Origin: GWE2-40-63 sp050179685
Lineage (GTDB): Bacteria > Bacteroidota > Bacteroidia > Bacteroidales > SZUA-534
Direction: 5' to 3'
Length of the DNA stretch: 64,000 nucleotides
NCBI GenBank assembly: GCA_050179685.1
Contig: JBFXEW010000001.1
Location: 124,001-188,000 of the forward strand
Positions 16,896 through 24,486 of the stretch are shown piece after piece. Positions within the stretch are counted from its first letter, which is position 1. Each line of letters opens with the position of its first letter. A program made the translations under genes and the position numbers. The notes under the pieces are model-generated. The model made no database searches and had not been told where the DNA came from. It worked only from the letters and a program-made list of their open reading frames with translations.

Positions 16896-17208
16896 CAGTT
16901 TGCAGTTTGCAGGCTTCGGTCTTCGGTATTGAGTCGATATTGTAAGATCTGAAATCAAAAATCTGAAATCTTAATTCACAAATCAATAACGTAAGCAAAA
17001 AGAGATTGCAGATTAACGATTTATGATTTAATGTCGTTTAGTTAGTAATTCTTCCTTGTGAGATATTTCCTTAGCATCAGAATAGCGAGTCCTTCCGCCG
17101 CGGCTGAGAGGTGTCCGCTTTGGCGGGCGGAGGGTGAAAAACCTTAATTAAACGGTATTAAATTGATAATGTGCAATTTGCAATGAGCAATGAGTAATGA
17201 GTAATGAA
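16896..17208. repeat. Cluster of short tandem heptamer repeats
   Basis: Five separate 7-bp tandem tracts can be read here. CAGTTTG occurs 2.4 times at 16896-16912 and CTTCGGT twice at 16914-16927. ATCTGAA / ATCAAAA / ATCTGAA / ATCTTAA runs in 7-bp phase at 16947-16974. GATTTAT / GATTTAA is at 17018-17031. CAATGAG x2, TAATGAG and TAATGAA are at 17181-17208. The units differ in sequence but share the 7-bp period. Confidence 0.75.
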
Positions 17209-17522
17209 ACCCCGGCGGGGTTAAAGGTCGGTAGAAGAAAAACATCTTACCGAATAAAGCGGTGCAAGCAGTGGTCTGCCATGGAAAACTTTATTTGTCT
17301 GCACCGCAAAAGGCGACAGGCCACCATCAGACTACAGCTACAGTACAGAGGCCTCAGCAAAAAAGCGATTACCAATTAACCTCGATTCGTTAAAAAAATC
17401 ACCCCTTTAATCCCCGCCGCGGCGGGATACTTTCTCCGATGGAACTGAGCAAGTCCTTCCACCGCTACGGAGCATTGCCCGTCTTGACCGATGTTGAAAT
17501 TGGCTTAACTAAACGACATTAA
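17028..17522. mobile_element. MITE-like element with 17-bp perfect terminal inverted repeats
   Basis: TTAATGTCGTTTAGTTA at 17028-17044 recurs as its exact reverse complement at 17506-17522 and bounds a 495-bp segment with no convincing gene. Flanking it are imperfect 16-bp direct repeats at 17013-17028 and 17523-17538 (14 of 16 bases identical, both starting TTAACG), which could be a target duplication or an older repeat split by insertion. GATTGCAGAT also occurs on both sides (17004-17013 and 17535-17544). Inside are GC-rich palindromic patches and two related 'GTCCTTCC-CCGC' segments (about 17.09 and 17.45 kb). No transposase is encoded, so it would be non-autonomous. Confidence 0.55.
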
Positions 17523-17668
17523 TTAACGTTTTACGATTGCAGATCGAAAACATGCACCCCGGTACTTTGCACTCATATTTCTCAAAGAATGAAGCTATTC
17601 AGACTCCAGCCAAAGGGGATCACAACCCGGAAGTATGGCCTTTTTCCCGAAAAATACGACATCCAGCC

Positions 17669-17825
17669 TGGCACGATGGGGTAAAACCGGAGAATTGAAC
17701 CATATTCCATGGCACGATGGGGTGAAACTCCAGAATTGACCCTTATTCCCTGGTAAAAGGGGTCGATTCTGGAAAATATACCCATTGTTCCTGGTCAATA
17801 AGCCCTTTTTCACGGGAAAAAGTCC
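17669..17825. repeat. 41-bp imperfect tandem repeat (minisatellite)
   Basis: Units begin TGGCACGATGGGGT at 17669 and 17710, TGGTAAAAGGGGTC at 17751 and TGGTCAATAAGCCC at 17792, exactly 41 bp apart each time. The first two are closely similar throughout (CACGATGGGGT, then AGAATTGA, then TATTCC). The third and fourth are strongly decayed. A further degenerate copy may precede them (CCAGCC...GGGGAT near 17.61 kb). Two short minus-strand frames cross the array and are not considered genes. Confidence 0.7.
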
Positions 17826-17841
17826 ATATCGCCCGGTTGGG

Positions 17842-17874
17842 ATGTCCTTAGATTTGAGAATTAGGACATTTTTC
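17842..17874 (+). terminator. Terminator-like hairpin inside the repeat island
   Basis: ATGTCCT (17842-17848) pairs with AGGACAT (17863-17869) over a 14-nt loop and is followed by T5. No gene transcribed into it is known, so it may be a relic or fortuitous. Confidence 0.3.
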
Positions 17875-18060
17875 CTGAGGAATAAATCTTAAAAACTCCA
17901 GAAGCAGCCTTATTTCAGTGCGTTATGGACTTGGGTGCTTTTAAGGGCTGGATTGTCCGGATCCGAGAGGCCATTTTACTACAAAAAAAGCACAGGTATA
18001 GCTGTTGGGGGAGATTTTTTATCAAAAATGAAGCTTTTTAGGAGAGTAAGAGAAAAATTT

Positions 18061-18135
18061 AACCACCCGCAACTGCGTTGCTAAAGCACGCAGAGGCTCA
18101 CAGAGAAAAATCTTTGTGTTCTTTGTGGTGAAAAG
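18061..18135. repeat. Degenerate CACAGAG / TTTGTG intergenic repeat
   Basis: CACAGAGA followed by TCTTTGTG forms an imperfect hairpin (about 18100-18119). A tandem CTTTGTGTT / CTTTGTGGTG follows. Similar 'accac..cacagag..tttgtg' text is common between genes in many bacteria and probably represents a dispersed repeat. It lies 130-200 bp ahead of ispD. Confidence 0.4.
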
Positions 18136-18261
18136 TATTTACCCCCCGCTACGTTGTTGCCGGATAGCCCACACTGCATGCGTGTTAAAAAACCTGCCAC
18201 AAATTTTTTGAATCGAAAAGAAATCTTTAGCTTCGGCCTGCTATTAACTGGAATTTTATCG

Positions 18262-18936
18262 ATGCAAAAATATGTGCTTATTGTTGCCGGAGGGAGTGGC
18301 AAACGAATGAAAAGAGGCTTACCCAAACAATTTATCGAAGTGGACGGCCTGCCCATTTTAATGCACACCATGAATCAGTTTTTTACCTTTGACCCATCAA
18401 TGCCCCTTACCCTTATTTTACCCGAAACACAACAACACTATTGGCAAATTTTGTGCGAGAAACACAATTTTACGCTTCCCCATCAAATATGCCCTGGCGG
18501 ACCGGAACGCTTTTTTTCGGTTAAAAACGGACTGGACACACTGCCCGATAAAGGTTTGGTAGCTGTTCACGACGGAGTGCGACCCCTGGTTAGCAACGAA
18601 ACCATAAAACGTTGCTTTCAAAAAGCAGAAAAAACCGGTGCGGCCATACCGGTAATGCCGCTAAACGAATCGCTGCGTCAAACCACACCCGATTCCAGTA
18701 TTGCGGTCGATAGAAGTAACTATGTATCGGTGCAAACGCCCCAGGTTTTTTCCGTGGAATTACTCAAAAAAGCCTATCAGCAGAAATTTGATGCCCACTT
18801 TACCGACGACGCCAGCGTGGTGGAAAAACTGAACCATCCCATCCATCTGGTTGAGGGAAATCCGGAAAACATTAAAATTACCCGACCTATGGACCTGTTA
18901 ATTGCCGAAGCCCTGATTAAATCGTTCAAAAGCTGA
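18262..18936 (+). CDS. ispD: 2-C-methyl-D-erythritol 4-phosphate cytidylyltransferase
   Basis: IspD joins CTP and MEP to CDP-ME in the non-mevalonate isoprenoid pathway, which feeds the polyprenyl synthase also found in this window. The ATG at 18262 gives MQKYVLIVAGGSGKRMKRGL and 224 residues, the normal size. The frame is open 36 codons further, but those encode no family sequence. The nucleotide-binding loop 'AGGSGKRMKRGLPKQF' (9-24) is complete. 'VAVHDGVRPLV' carries the conserved D and R, 'QTPQVF' and 'TDDASVVE' the later signatures, and 'NIKITRPMDL' the C-terminal MEP-site Lys. It stands 81 bp ahead of tyrS, which has its own promoter. Confidence 0.95.
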   Translation: MQKYVLIVAGGSGKRMKRGLPKQFIEVDGLPILMHTMNQFFTFDPSMPLTLILPETQQHYWQILCEKHNFTLPHQICPGGPERFFSVKNGLDTLPDKGLVAVHDGVRPLVSNETIKRCFQKAEKTGAAIPVMPLNESLRQTTPDSSIAVDRSNYVSVQTPQVFSVELLKKAYQQKFDAHFTDDASVVEKLNHPIHLVEGNPENIKITRPMDLLIAEALIKSFKS

Positions 18937-18956
18937 AAGCGAATCACCAAATCCGG

Positions 18957-18986
18957 TTGAAACTTTAAGGGAATTTACTATTTTTG
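18957..18986 (+). promoter_or_regulatory. Bacteroidota-type promoter of tyrS
   Basis: TTG at 18957-18959 is followed after exactly 19 bp by TATTTTTG at 18979-18986, which matches the -33/-7 pair TTG-N19-TAnnTTTG. It ends 31 bp before the tyrS ATG. It is one of the best-formed promoters in the window. Confidence 0.7.
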
Positions 18987-19017
18987 CGCTCCTGATAATG
19001 AATAATATACCACTGCG

Positions 19018-20310
19018 ATGAATTTTATTGAAGAACTGAAATGGCGTGGCATGCTCCACGATGTAATGCCGGGAACCGAAGAACAATTGCAAAAAGAAAT
19101 GACTTCGGCCTACATAGGTTTTGACCCAACAGCCGATTCGCTGCATATTGGAAGTCTGGCTCCCATTATTTTGTTAATGCGTTTTCAACAGGCCGGCCAC
19201 AAGCCCATTGCCCTGGTAGGTGGTGCCACTGGAATGATAGGCGACCCTTCGGGCAAATCGCAGGAACGAAATTTACTGAACGAAGAAGCCCTGGAGAAAA
19301 ACCTTAACGGGATAAAAAATCAGCTTTCCAAATTCATCGATTTTAAAACGGATGCGCCCAATAAAGCCGAAATGGTAAACAATTACGACTGGATGAAGGA
19401 ACAAACCTTTCTCTCGTTTATCCGCGATATTGGCAAACACATAACCGTAAACTATATGATGGCGAAAGATTCGGTAAAGAAACGCCTGAGCGCCGAATCA
19501 AAAGCGGGCATGTCGTTTACCGAGTTTACTTACCAGTTGGTTCAGGGCTACGATTTTTACTGGCTGTACGAAAACATGAACTGCAAATTACAGATGGGTG
19601 GCAGCGACCAGTGGGGAAATATTACCACAGGAACCGAACTCATTCGCCGCAAAAGCGGTGGCGAAGCCTTTGCCCTTACCATTCCGCTGATTACCAAAGC
19701 CGATGGCGGAAAATTCGGGAAAACCGAATCGGGTAATGTATGGCTCGACCCCGAACGAACCACGCCTTACAGCTTTTACCAGTTCTGGCTGAACACCAGC
19801 GACGAAGATGCTGAAAAATTCATCAAAGTATTTACTTTTTTACCGAAAGAAGAAATTGAAAGCCTAAGCGCCAAACACAAAGAAGCGCCCCACGAACGCC
19901 TGCTGCAAAAAACCCTGGCCCGCGAAGTAACCGTGATGGTTCACTCCGAACAGGATTACAACACTGCCGTGGAAGCTTCGGAAATTCTTTTTGGAAAAGC
20001 TACCAGCGAAGCATTGTCCAGGCTCGATGAAAGAACCTTCCTTTCGGTTTTTGAAGGAGTTCCGACTTTTGAAATAAACAAAGCGGAAATCAAAACGGGA
20101 ATAAACGTGGTTGATCTGCTAACCGAAAAAGCTGCGGTATTCCCCTCGAAAGGCGAATTACGACGCTTACTGCAAGGTGGCGGGGTTAGCCTGAACAAAG
20201 AAAAAATTGAATCGGCCGAATTGGTAGTTGAGGCGGCAAATCTGATAAACGACAAATATTTGTTGGTTCAAAAAGGCAAAAAGAATTATTTTCTACTGAT
20301 TGCAAACTAA
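19018..20310 (+). CDS. tyrS: Tyrosyl-tRNA synthetase
   Basis: The 430-residue class I synthetase charges tRNA-Tyr. The HIGH-type motif is 'HIGS' (43-46) in 'ADSLHIGSLAPI'. The KMSKS-type motif is 'KFGKTESG' (232-239), as in bacterial TyrRS. 'GGATGMIGDPSG' (68-79) and 'GGSDQWGNI' (194-202) bind ATP and tyrosine. A C-terminal S4 RNA-binding domain (about 355-420, 'KGELRRLLQGGGVSLN') is present. The transcript appears to end at the hairpin 23 bp after the stop. Confidence 0.97.
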   Translation: MNFIEELKWRGMLHDVMPGTEEQLQKEMTSAYIGFDPTADSLHIGSLAPIILLMRFQQAGHKPIALVGGATGMIGDPSGKSQERNLLNEEALEKNLNGIKNQLSKFIDFKTDAPNKAEMVNNYDWMKEQTFLSFIRDIGKHITVNYMMAKDSVKKRLSAESKAGMSFTEFTYQLVQGYDFYWLYENMNCKLQMGGSDQWGNITTGTELIRRKSGGEAFALTIPLITKADGGKFGKTESGNVWLDPERTTPYSFYQFWLNTSDEDAEKFIKVFTFLPKEEIESLSAKHKEAPHERLLQKTLAREVTVMVHSEQDYNTAVEASEILFGKATSEALSRLDERTFLSVFEGVPTFEINKAEIKTGINVVDLLTEKAAVFPSKGELRRLLQGGGVSLNKEKIESAELVVEAANLINDKYLLVQKGKKNYFLLIAN

Positions 20311-20332
20311 CAGAAATTACGAAATAAGCCGA

Positions 20333-20368
20333 CGGTGTTGTATCTTTGCCTGCAACACCGTTTTTTTT
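20333..20368 (+). terminator. tyrS terminator whose hairpin carries the next gene's -7 box
   Basis: CGGTGTTG (20333-20340) pairs perfectly with CAACACCG (20353-20360), extended inward by T-G and A-T pairs, and is followed by T8 (20361-20368). This is a textbook intrinsic terminator for tyrS. The octamer TATCTTTG at 20341-20348, inside the hairpin, is an exact TAnnTTTG box, and the ATG of the Nudix gene (20369) directly follows the T8. Terminator and promoter thus share the same 36 bp. No -33 TTG is found at normal spacing. Confidence 0.75.
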
Positions 20369-21025
20369 ATGTTTCAACTGATAAAAAATTCAAATACTGA
20401 ATCATTAGTAACAGCCATCAGGCATTTGCTGCAACAAGGCAAACCCGGAATAAGTGCACAAAAAGCCATGCTCCCCAAAGGACGCGTGCTGAGTTCTACC
20501 AGCAGTATTCCGCCCCGGAGCAGCGCTGTGTTGTTGCTTTTGTATCCAAAAAACAACGAACTCTATTTTCCTGTCATACGCCGGCCCATATACAATGGCA
20601 TGCACAGTGGCCAGATGGCTTTGCCCGGCGGTAAAACAGAAGAGGGCGATGCTTCGCTGATACAAACTGCATTACGCGAAAGTCACGAAGAAATAGGTGT
20701 TGATAAAAACTCGATAGAAATATTAGGCTCACTTACCGATCTTTACATTGAAGTCACGCACATGCAGGTTTTGCCTGTAGTTGGCTACCTTGGCAAGAAA
20801 CCCGATTTCTCAATCCAGAAAAGCGAAGTGGATGCCCTTTTTGAGATTCCTTTAAGCCACCTTTTTAAACCGGAACTGAAGAAAAAAGAATGGTGGAATC
20901 TACGCGGCGAACGCATCGAGATTCCTTTTTACCATTTGTCAGAACAAAAAGTTTGGGGCGCCACCGCTATGATTTTGAGTGAATTTGAGCAACTGCTTTT
21001 ACCCTATAAGGAAAATCTTAAATAA
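20369..21025 (+). CDS. Nudix hydrolase, probable CoA pyrophosphatase
   Basis: From the ATG at 20369 (MFQLIKNSNT) the product has 218 residues. The Nudix box runs from G88 in 'GGKTEEGDASLIQTALRE' to 'SHEEIGV' (G-x5-E-x7-RE-x2-EE-x-G) and is complete. The preceding 'HSGQMALPGG' (79-88) is close to the GQ-x-(A/S)-FPGG element of NudL/CoA pyrophosphatases, which cleave CoA to 4'-phosphopantetheine and 3',5'-ADP. The frame is open 23 codons further up, but that stretch overlaps the tyrS stop and the terminator. Substrate assignment is by motif only. Confidence 0.86.
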   Translation: MFQLIKNSNTESLVTAIRHLLQQGKPGISAQKAMLPKGRVLSSTSSIPPRSSAVLLLLYPKNNELYFPVIRRPIYNGMHSGQMALPGGKTEEGDASLIQTALRESHEEIGVDKNSIEILGSLTDLYIEVTHMQVLPVVGYLGKKPDFSIQKSEVDALFEIPLSHLFKPELKKKEWWNLRGERIEIPFYHLSEQKVWGATAMILSEFEQLLLPYKENLK

Positions 21026-21059
21026 CCTGTATTAATTTGCAGACACAGAAAAAATGTAA

Positions 21060-21476
21060 TTAATCGAAACTTAAAACCCTGCTTCCGTCAGCCTGTACGG
21101 TAATACGAACTTTTACCATATGGTCGGGTAGTAATTCCTCAACCAGCTCAGGCCATTCCACAAAACAATAATGCTCGCTGTAGAAATAGTCCTCGTAACC
21201 CAGATTAAATACTTCTTCCAAATCTTTAATGCGGTAAAAATCGAAATGGAACACCTTTTCGTTTTCAAACGTCTGGTACTCGTTAATAATTGAAAAAGTA
21301 GGACTGGTAACCACATCGGTAACCTGCAATAAACGGCAAACCGTTTTAATAAAGGTGGTTTTACCAGCGCCCATTTCACCATAAAAAGCAAAATGTTTTT
21401 TACCACTTTGTACTGCTAAAAACTTTTGTGCTGCCGCTTCAATCTTATCTAATGTTTCAAATACAATGGATTCCAT
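21060..21476 (-). CDS. tsaE: tRNA threonylcarbamoyladenosine (t6A) synthesis ATPase TsaE
   Basis: TsaE is the ATPase partner of TsaB-TsaD in making t6A at position 37 of ANN-decoding tRNAs. From the ATG at 21476 (MESIVFETLD) it has 138 residues, the family size. The earlier in-frame ATG would add ten residues and would overlap the -7 box. The P-loop 'GEMGAGKTTF' is at 33-42. 'VTSPTFSIINEY' is the conserved switch segment, 'FHFDFYRI' and 'EWPE' the other signatures. tsaB and tsaD are not here. It is convergent with the Nudix gene and divergent from uvrC. Confidence 0.94.
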   Translation of the reverse strand: MESIVFETLDKIEAAAQKFLAVQSGKKHFAFYGEMGAGKTTFIKTVCRLLQVTDVVTSPTFSIINEYQTFENEKVFHFDFYRIKDLEEVFNLGYEDYFYSEHYCFVEWPELVEELLPDHMVKVRITVQADGSRVLSFD

Positions 21477-21503
21477 GCCATAAAAATTATGGCGGTAAAT
21501 ATA

Positions 21504-21611
21504 CAAAATTACTCCATTGCCCGTGTCATGGTATGCCCTGTCTTAAAGTTTTTATGTACGCTATAAAAAAGCGAAGCGGATTTACAGTTGTGCAGATTAA
21601 TACTATTTTTG
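21504..21611. promoter_or_regulatory. Divergent -7 boxes for tsaE (minus) and uvrC (plus)
   Basis: On the minus strand TAATTTTG occupies 21511-21504, 28 bp ahead of tsaE. On the plus strand TATTTTTG occupies 21604-21611, 17 bp ahead of uvrC, with a near-match TTTA at 21581-21584 placed 19 bp upstream. Each is an exact TAnnTTTG. Confidence 0.5.
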
Positions 21612-21627
21612 TTTCAATAAGTAAGGC

Positions 21628-23448
21628 ATGAAAACCGACGAAAAACATATTGAAAAACTAAAGGAACTGGTGGCAACCCTTCCCGAGAATCCGGGTGTTT
21701 ACCAGTATTTTGATACGGAAGGAACCATTATTTACGTGGGAAAAGCCAAAAACCTGAAAAAGCGGGTGTCGTCGTATTTTACCAAGTACCACGACAGCGC
21801 TAAAACCCGAATCCTGGTTCGCAAAATTTCCGACATAAAACATATTGTTGTCGATTCGGAACAGGATGCGCTGCTGCTTGAAAACAACCTGATAAAGAAA
21901 TATCAACCCCGCTACAATGCCTTGCTTAAAGATGACAAAACCTACCCCTGGATTTGTATCAAAAACGAAGCTTTTCCGCGGGTTTTCGCCACGCGAAATT
22001 ACGTTCGCGACGGCTCAACTTATTTTGGCCCTTATACCTCGGGAAGAACCCTCCGGGTTATGCTCGATTTTATTCGCCAGTTATATCCCATCCGCACTTG
22101 TTCCTTAAACCTTTCGCCGGCACAAATAGCCAAAGGAAAATACAAAGTCTGTCTCGAGTACCATATCGGAAATTGTCTGGGACCCTGCGTTGGCGAACAA
22201 AGCGAAGCCGATTATTTACAGAACATACAAGACGTAAAAGATATACTACGCGGAAACATTGGGCAGGTAATAAAACTGCTAAAAGATAGAATGACGCTGC
22301 TGAGTAAAGAATACCGCTTTGAAGAAGCACAAAAACTAAAAGAAAAGTTAAACCACCTTGAGAACTATCAGGCCAAATCGACCATTGTAAACCAAAGCAT
22401 CCATAATGTAGATGTTTTCTCGTATGTAGAACACGAAAACAGCGCCTTTGTAAACTTCTTAAAGGTGGTAAACGGCGCTGTAATTCAGGTGCATACCGTT
22501 GAACTAAAAAAGCGAACCGACGAGGATAAAGAAATGTTACTGTTAACTGCGATTGTAGAAATAAGGCAACGACTAAATAGTACTTCGCGCGAAATTATTG
22601 TACCGTTTGAACTCGATTTTGAATTTAAAGAGGCTACTTTTTTAGTTCCTCAACGTGGCGACAAAAAGAAGCTTTTAGACTTAAGCATGCGCAACGCCTT
22701 TTACTTTAAACAGGAAAAAATAAAACAAGAAGTCAATCGCAGTCCGCAAAAAGCTGTCGATAGGGTTATGGAAACCATGAAACGCGATTTGCGTTTAAAA
22801 GAAGCGCCCATTCATATTGAAGGATTCGATAACTCGAACATCCAGGGCACCAATCCGGTGGCTTCGTGTGTGGTGTTTAAGAATGGAAAACCCAGCAAGC
22901 GCGATTACCGGCATTTTAATGTAAAAACCGTGGAAGGCCCCGACGATTTTGCCTCGATGGAAGAGATTATATACCGCCGTTACCACCGCCAACTGGACGA
23001 AGGACAAGCCCTTCCGCAACTAATTGTAATTGATGGCGGCAAAGGCCAGTTAGGCGCTGCCGTTAAAAGCCTTAGCAAACTAAAACTAATTGGTCGCATT
23101 GCCGTTATTGGCATTGCCAAAAAACTTGAAGAAATCTACTTTCCCGGCGACTCGGTACCCTTGTATCTGGATAAAAACAGCGAAACGCTGAAAATCATAC
23201 AACACATCCGAAACGAATCGCACCGCTTTGGTATCAATTTTCACCGGCAAAAACGCTCGAAAAACTTTATAACTTCGGCCTTAGATGCCATTGAAGGCAT
23301 TGGCCCAAAAACCGTGGAACAATTGCTTAGCCATTTTAAATCGGTCGATAACATAAAACAAGCTTCAGAAGATGACCTTTCGGCGCTTATCGGAAAAGCA
23401 AAAGCCCAAAAACTTAGGCAATACTTTGCTAAGGAAAAAAAAACTTAA
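21628..23448 (+). CDS. uvrC: Excinuclease ABC subunit C
   Basis: UvrC makes the 3' and 5' incisions around UvrB-bound DNA damage. The 606-residue length is normal. The N-terminal GIY-YIG nuclease domain is visible in 'GVYQYFD' and 'IIYVGKAKNLKKRV' (about 22-48). The UVR (UvrB-binding) motif is at about 215-245 ('YRFEEAQKLKEKL'), the RNase H-like C-terminal nuclease at about 390-530 ('IEGFDNSNIQGTNPVAS', 'IVIDGGKGQL') and the tandem HhH DNA-binding region at about 550-600 ('IEGIGPKTVEQLL'). Its stop codon ends at 23448 and directly abuts the stop of the convergent lipoprotein gene. Confidence 0.97.
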   Translation: MKTDEKHIEKLKELVATLPENPGVYQYFDTEGTIIYVGKAKNLKKRVSSYFTKYHDSAKTRILVRKISDIKHIVVDSEQDALLLENNLIKKYQPRYNALLKDDKTYPWICIKNEAFPRVFATRNYVRDGSTYFGPYTSGRTLRVMLDFIRQLYPIRTCSLNLSPAQIAKGKYKVCLEYHIGNCLGPCVGEQSEADYLQNIQDVKDILRGNIGQVIKLLKDRMTLLSKEYRFEEAQKLKEKLNHLENYQAKSTIVNQSIHNVDVFSYVEHENSAFVNFLKVVNGAVIQVHTVELKKRTDEDKEMLLLTAIVEIRQRLNSTSREIIVPFELDFEFKEATFLVPQRGDKKKLLDLSMRNAFYFKQEKIKQEVNRSPQKAVDRVMETMKRDLRLKEAPIHIEGFDNSNIQGTNPVASCVVFKNGKPSKRDYRHFNVKTVEGPDDFASMEEIIYRRYHRQLDEGQALPQLIVIDGGKGQLGAAVKSLSKLKLIGRIAVIGIAKKLEEIYFPGDSVPLYLDKNSETLKIIQHIRNESHRFGINFHRQKRSKNFITSALDAIEGIGPKTVEQLLSHFKSVDNIKQASEDDLSALIGKAKAQKLRQYFAKEKKT

Positions 23449-24315
23449 TTAGTAGGTTTCGTCACATTCGTAACTGTAATAGGTGTTGTAATAATATTGG
23501 TTGTAGTTTTTATCCATAAACGATTCGTAACTGTACTCAGGATAGCCTTCGTAATTGTAAGAATATTCAATTTCACTAATCGCCTGGCTGCCATCGGCAT
23601 AGTCGTACACAGCGCGGGTAACATTATTTCTTGAAAAAGTAGGATCGAGCCAGAACAGACCCGCCGAAGCATTAGCATTGGGGTTGTTATCGTACTCAAA
23701 AGTAACGGTATAGGAGCGGGAATCATCGGTCGATTTTAAACCTTCCTTAGGTGCAAATCCATCACGGATGGGTTTAGGATCCAAAGCCAGCTTTTTATTG
23801 GCAAACCAATATTCCCATTTAATAATATTATTGTTGCTCCAGGTATAGAGCCGGTAACCCACATGTTGAAGGCCGGAACCAGAGTCCAGGTACCAATCGC
23901 GGCGAGTGGCCTGTCCCGAACTATTTAGGGTGTAAACATACTGGTCCTCAAGAAAAAACTCATTGTAATCGTTTAACGAATAATAATTTACCACCAACTC
24001 CCGGCTTGTCCACGAATAGGTTTCGTAAAAAAACGGGTTGCCATAAGTTGTTGCATTGTATCCACTAACTTTATAATCGATAAATCCCGATGCAGAATAA
24101 ACATTATTTGCACCATCGTTATCGGTGTAAGTTACTGATGTCAGTCTCTTTTCTTCATCATACGACAAGTAGTAGGAATAATTATCACCAGCTTTATAGG
24201 TCAAGCGGCATGCTGGTTCATCAACAAAAGGTTCGCGGTCTTTTTCCTTCACACACGAAGTGAAAACTAATACGACAACCAGGCCAATTACGAGTGACAG
24301 TCTTTGCATATTCAT
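23449..24315 (-). CDS. Outer-membrane or surface lipoprotein of unknown function
   Basis: Starting at 24315 (MNMQRLSLVI), or six bases later, the protein has about 288 residues with a lipoprotein signal peptide ending in the lipobox 'VFTSC'. The mature part is rich in Tyr, Asn and Ser, with repeated strand-like segments such as 'YYLSYDEEKRLTSVTYTD', 'YRLYTWSNNNIIKWEYW' and 'IEYSYNYEGYPEYSYES'. They resemble the YD-type or DUF4595-like beta-repeat lipoproteins of Bacteroidota. The match is loose and no function is assigned. It shares no spacer with uvrC: the two stop codons are adjacent, so read-through from either side would produce antisense RNA. Confidence 0.72.
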   Translation of the reverse strand: MNMQRLSLVIGLVVVLVFTSCVKEKDREPFVDEPACRLTYKAGDNYSYYLSYDEEKRLTSVTYTDNDGANNVYSASGFIDYKVSGYNATTYGNPFFYETYSWTSRELVVNYYSLNDYNEFFLEDQYVYTLNSSGQATRRDWYLDSGSGLQHVGYRLYTWSNNNIIKWEYWFANKKLALDPKPIRDGFAPKEGLKSTDDSRSYTVTFEYDNNPNANASAGLFWLDPTFSRNNVTRAVYDYADGSQAISEIEYSYNYEGYPEYSYESFMDKNYNQYYYNTYYSYECDETY

Positions 24316-24425
24316 AGGTTTCGAATTTGATTGACAATTGGATTTTACCAAACAAATAACCCCATACATGGGTTTTTTGTTTTAAAATTAAAACTAAATT
24401 GTAGATAAAATAAACAATTTCTTAC

Positions 24426-24433
24426 TAATTTTG
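24426..24433 (+). promoter_or_regulatory. Putative -7 box for the ankyrin-repeat gene
   Basis: TAATTTTG matches TAnnTTTG, 53 bp ahead of the ATG at 24487. A TTG at 24399-24401 lies 24 bp upstream, longer than ideal. Confidence 0.4.
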
Positions 24434-24486
24434 GTTTAACCGATAATTAATTGCTCGTGTAATAACATTCAATAGCCAGAGGTAGT

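Larger units (their letters stand above)
16718..18261. other. 1.5-kb non-coding repeat island
   Basis: This is the longest gap in the window. No reading frame here has family-like content and the short open frames contain repeats. It separates the divergent antiporter (minus) and ispD (plus) genes. It holds heptamer tandem tracts, a MITE-like element with terminal inverted repeats, a 41-bp tandem array, one terminator-like hairpin and a CACAGAG-type repeat, listed separately. G+C is locally higher than in the AT-rich intergenic DNA elsewhere in the window, as seen in the GC-rich runs at about 17.09-17.13 and 17.41 kb. No recombinase gene is present. Confidence 0.8.

Noticed and set aside
17197..17379. 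60-codon frame inside the MITE-like element
   Set aside because: It starts within the heptamer repeat, has no recognised motif and its composition is that of the repeat DNA.
17582..17813. Two overlapping minus-strand frames over the 41-bp array
   Set aside because: The open frames are by-products of the repeat, with period-41 similarity and no protein features.
18154..18261. 36-codon N-terminal extension of ispD
   Set aside because: It has no family sequence and overlaps the CACAGAG repeat region, while the ATG at 18262 gives the family start.
16718..18261. tRNA, riboswitch or CRISPR in the large gap
   Set aside because: No cloverleaf with a GGTTCGA-type arm, no known aptamer core and no regular repeat-spacer pattern was found by reading. 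The 41-bp units are tandem without spacers.
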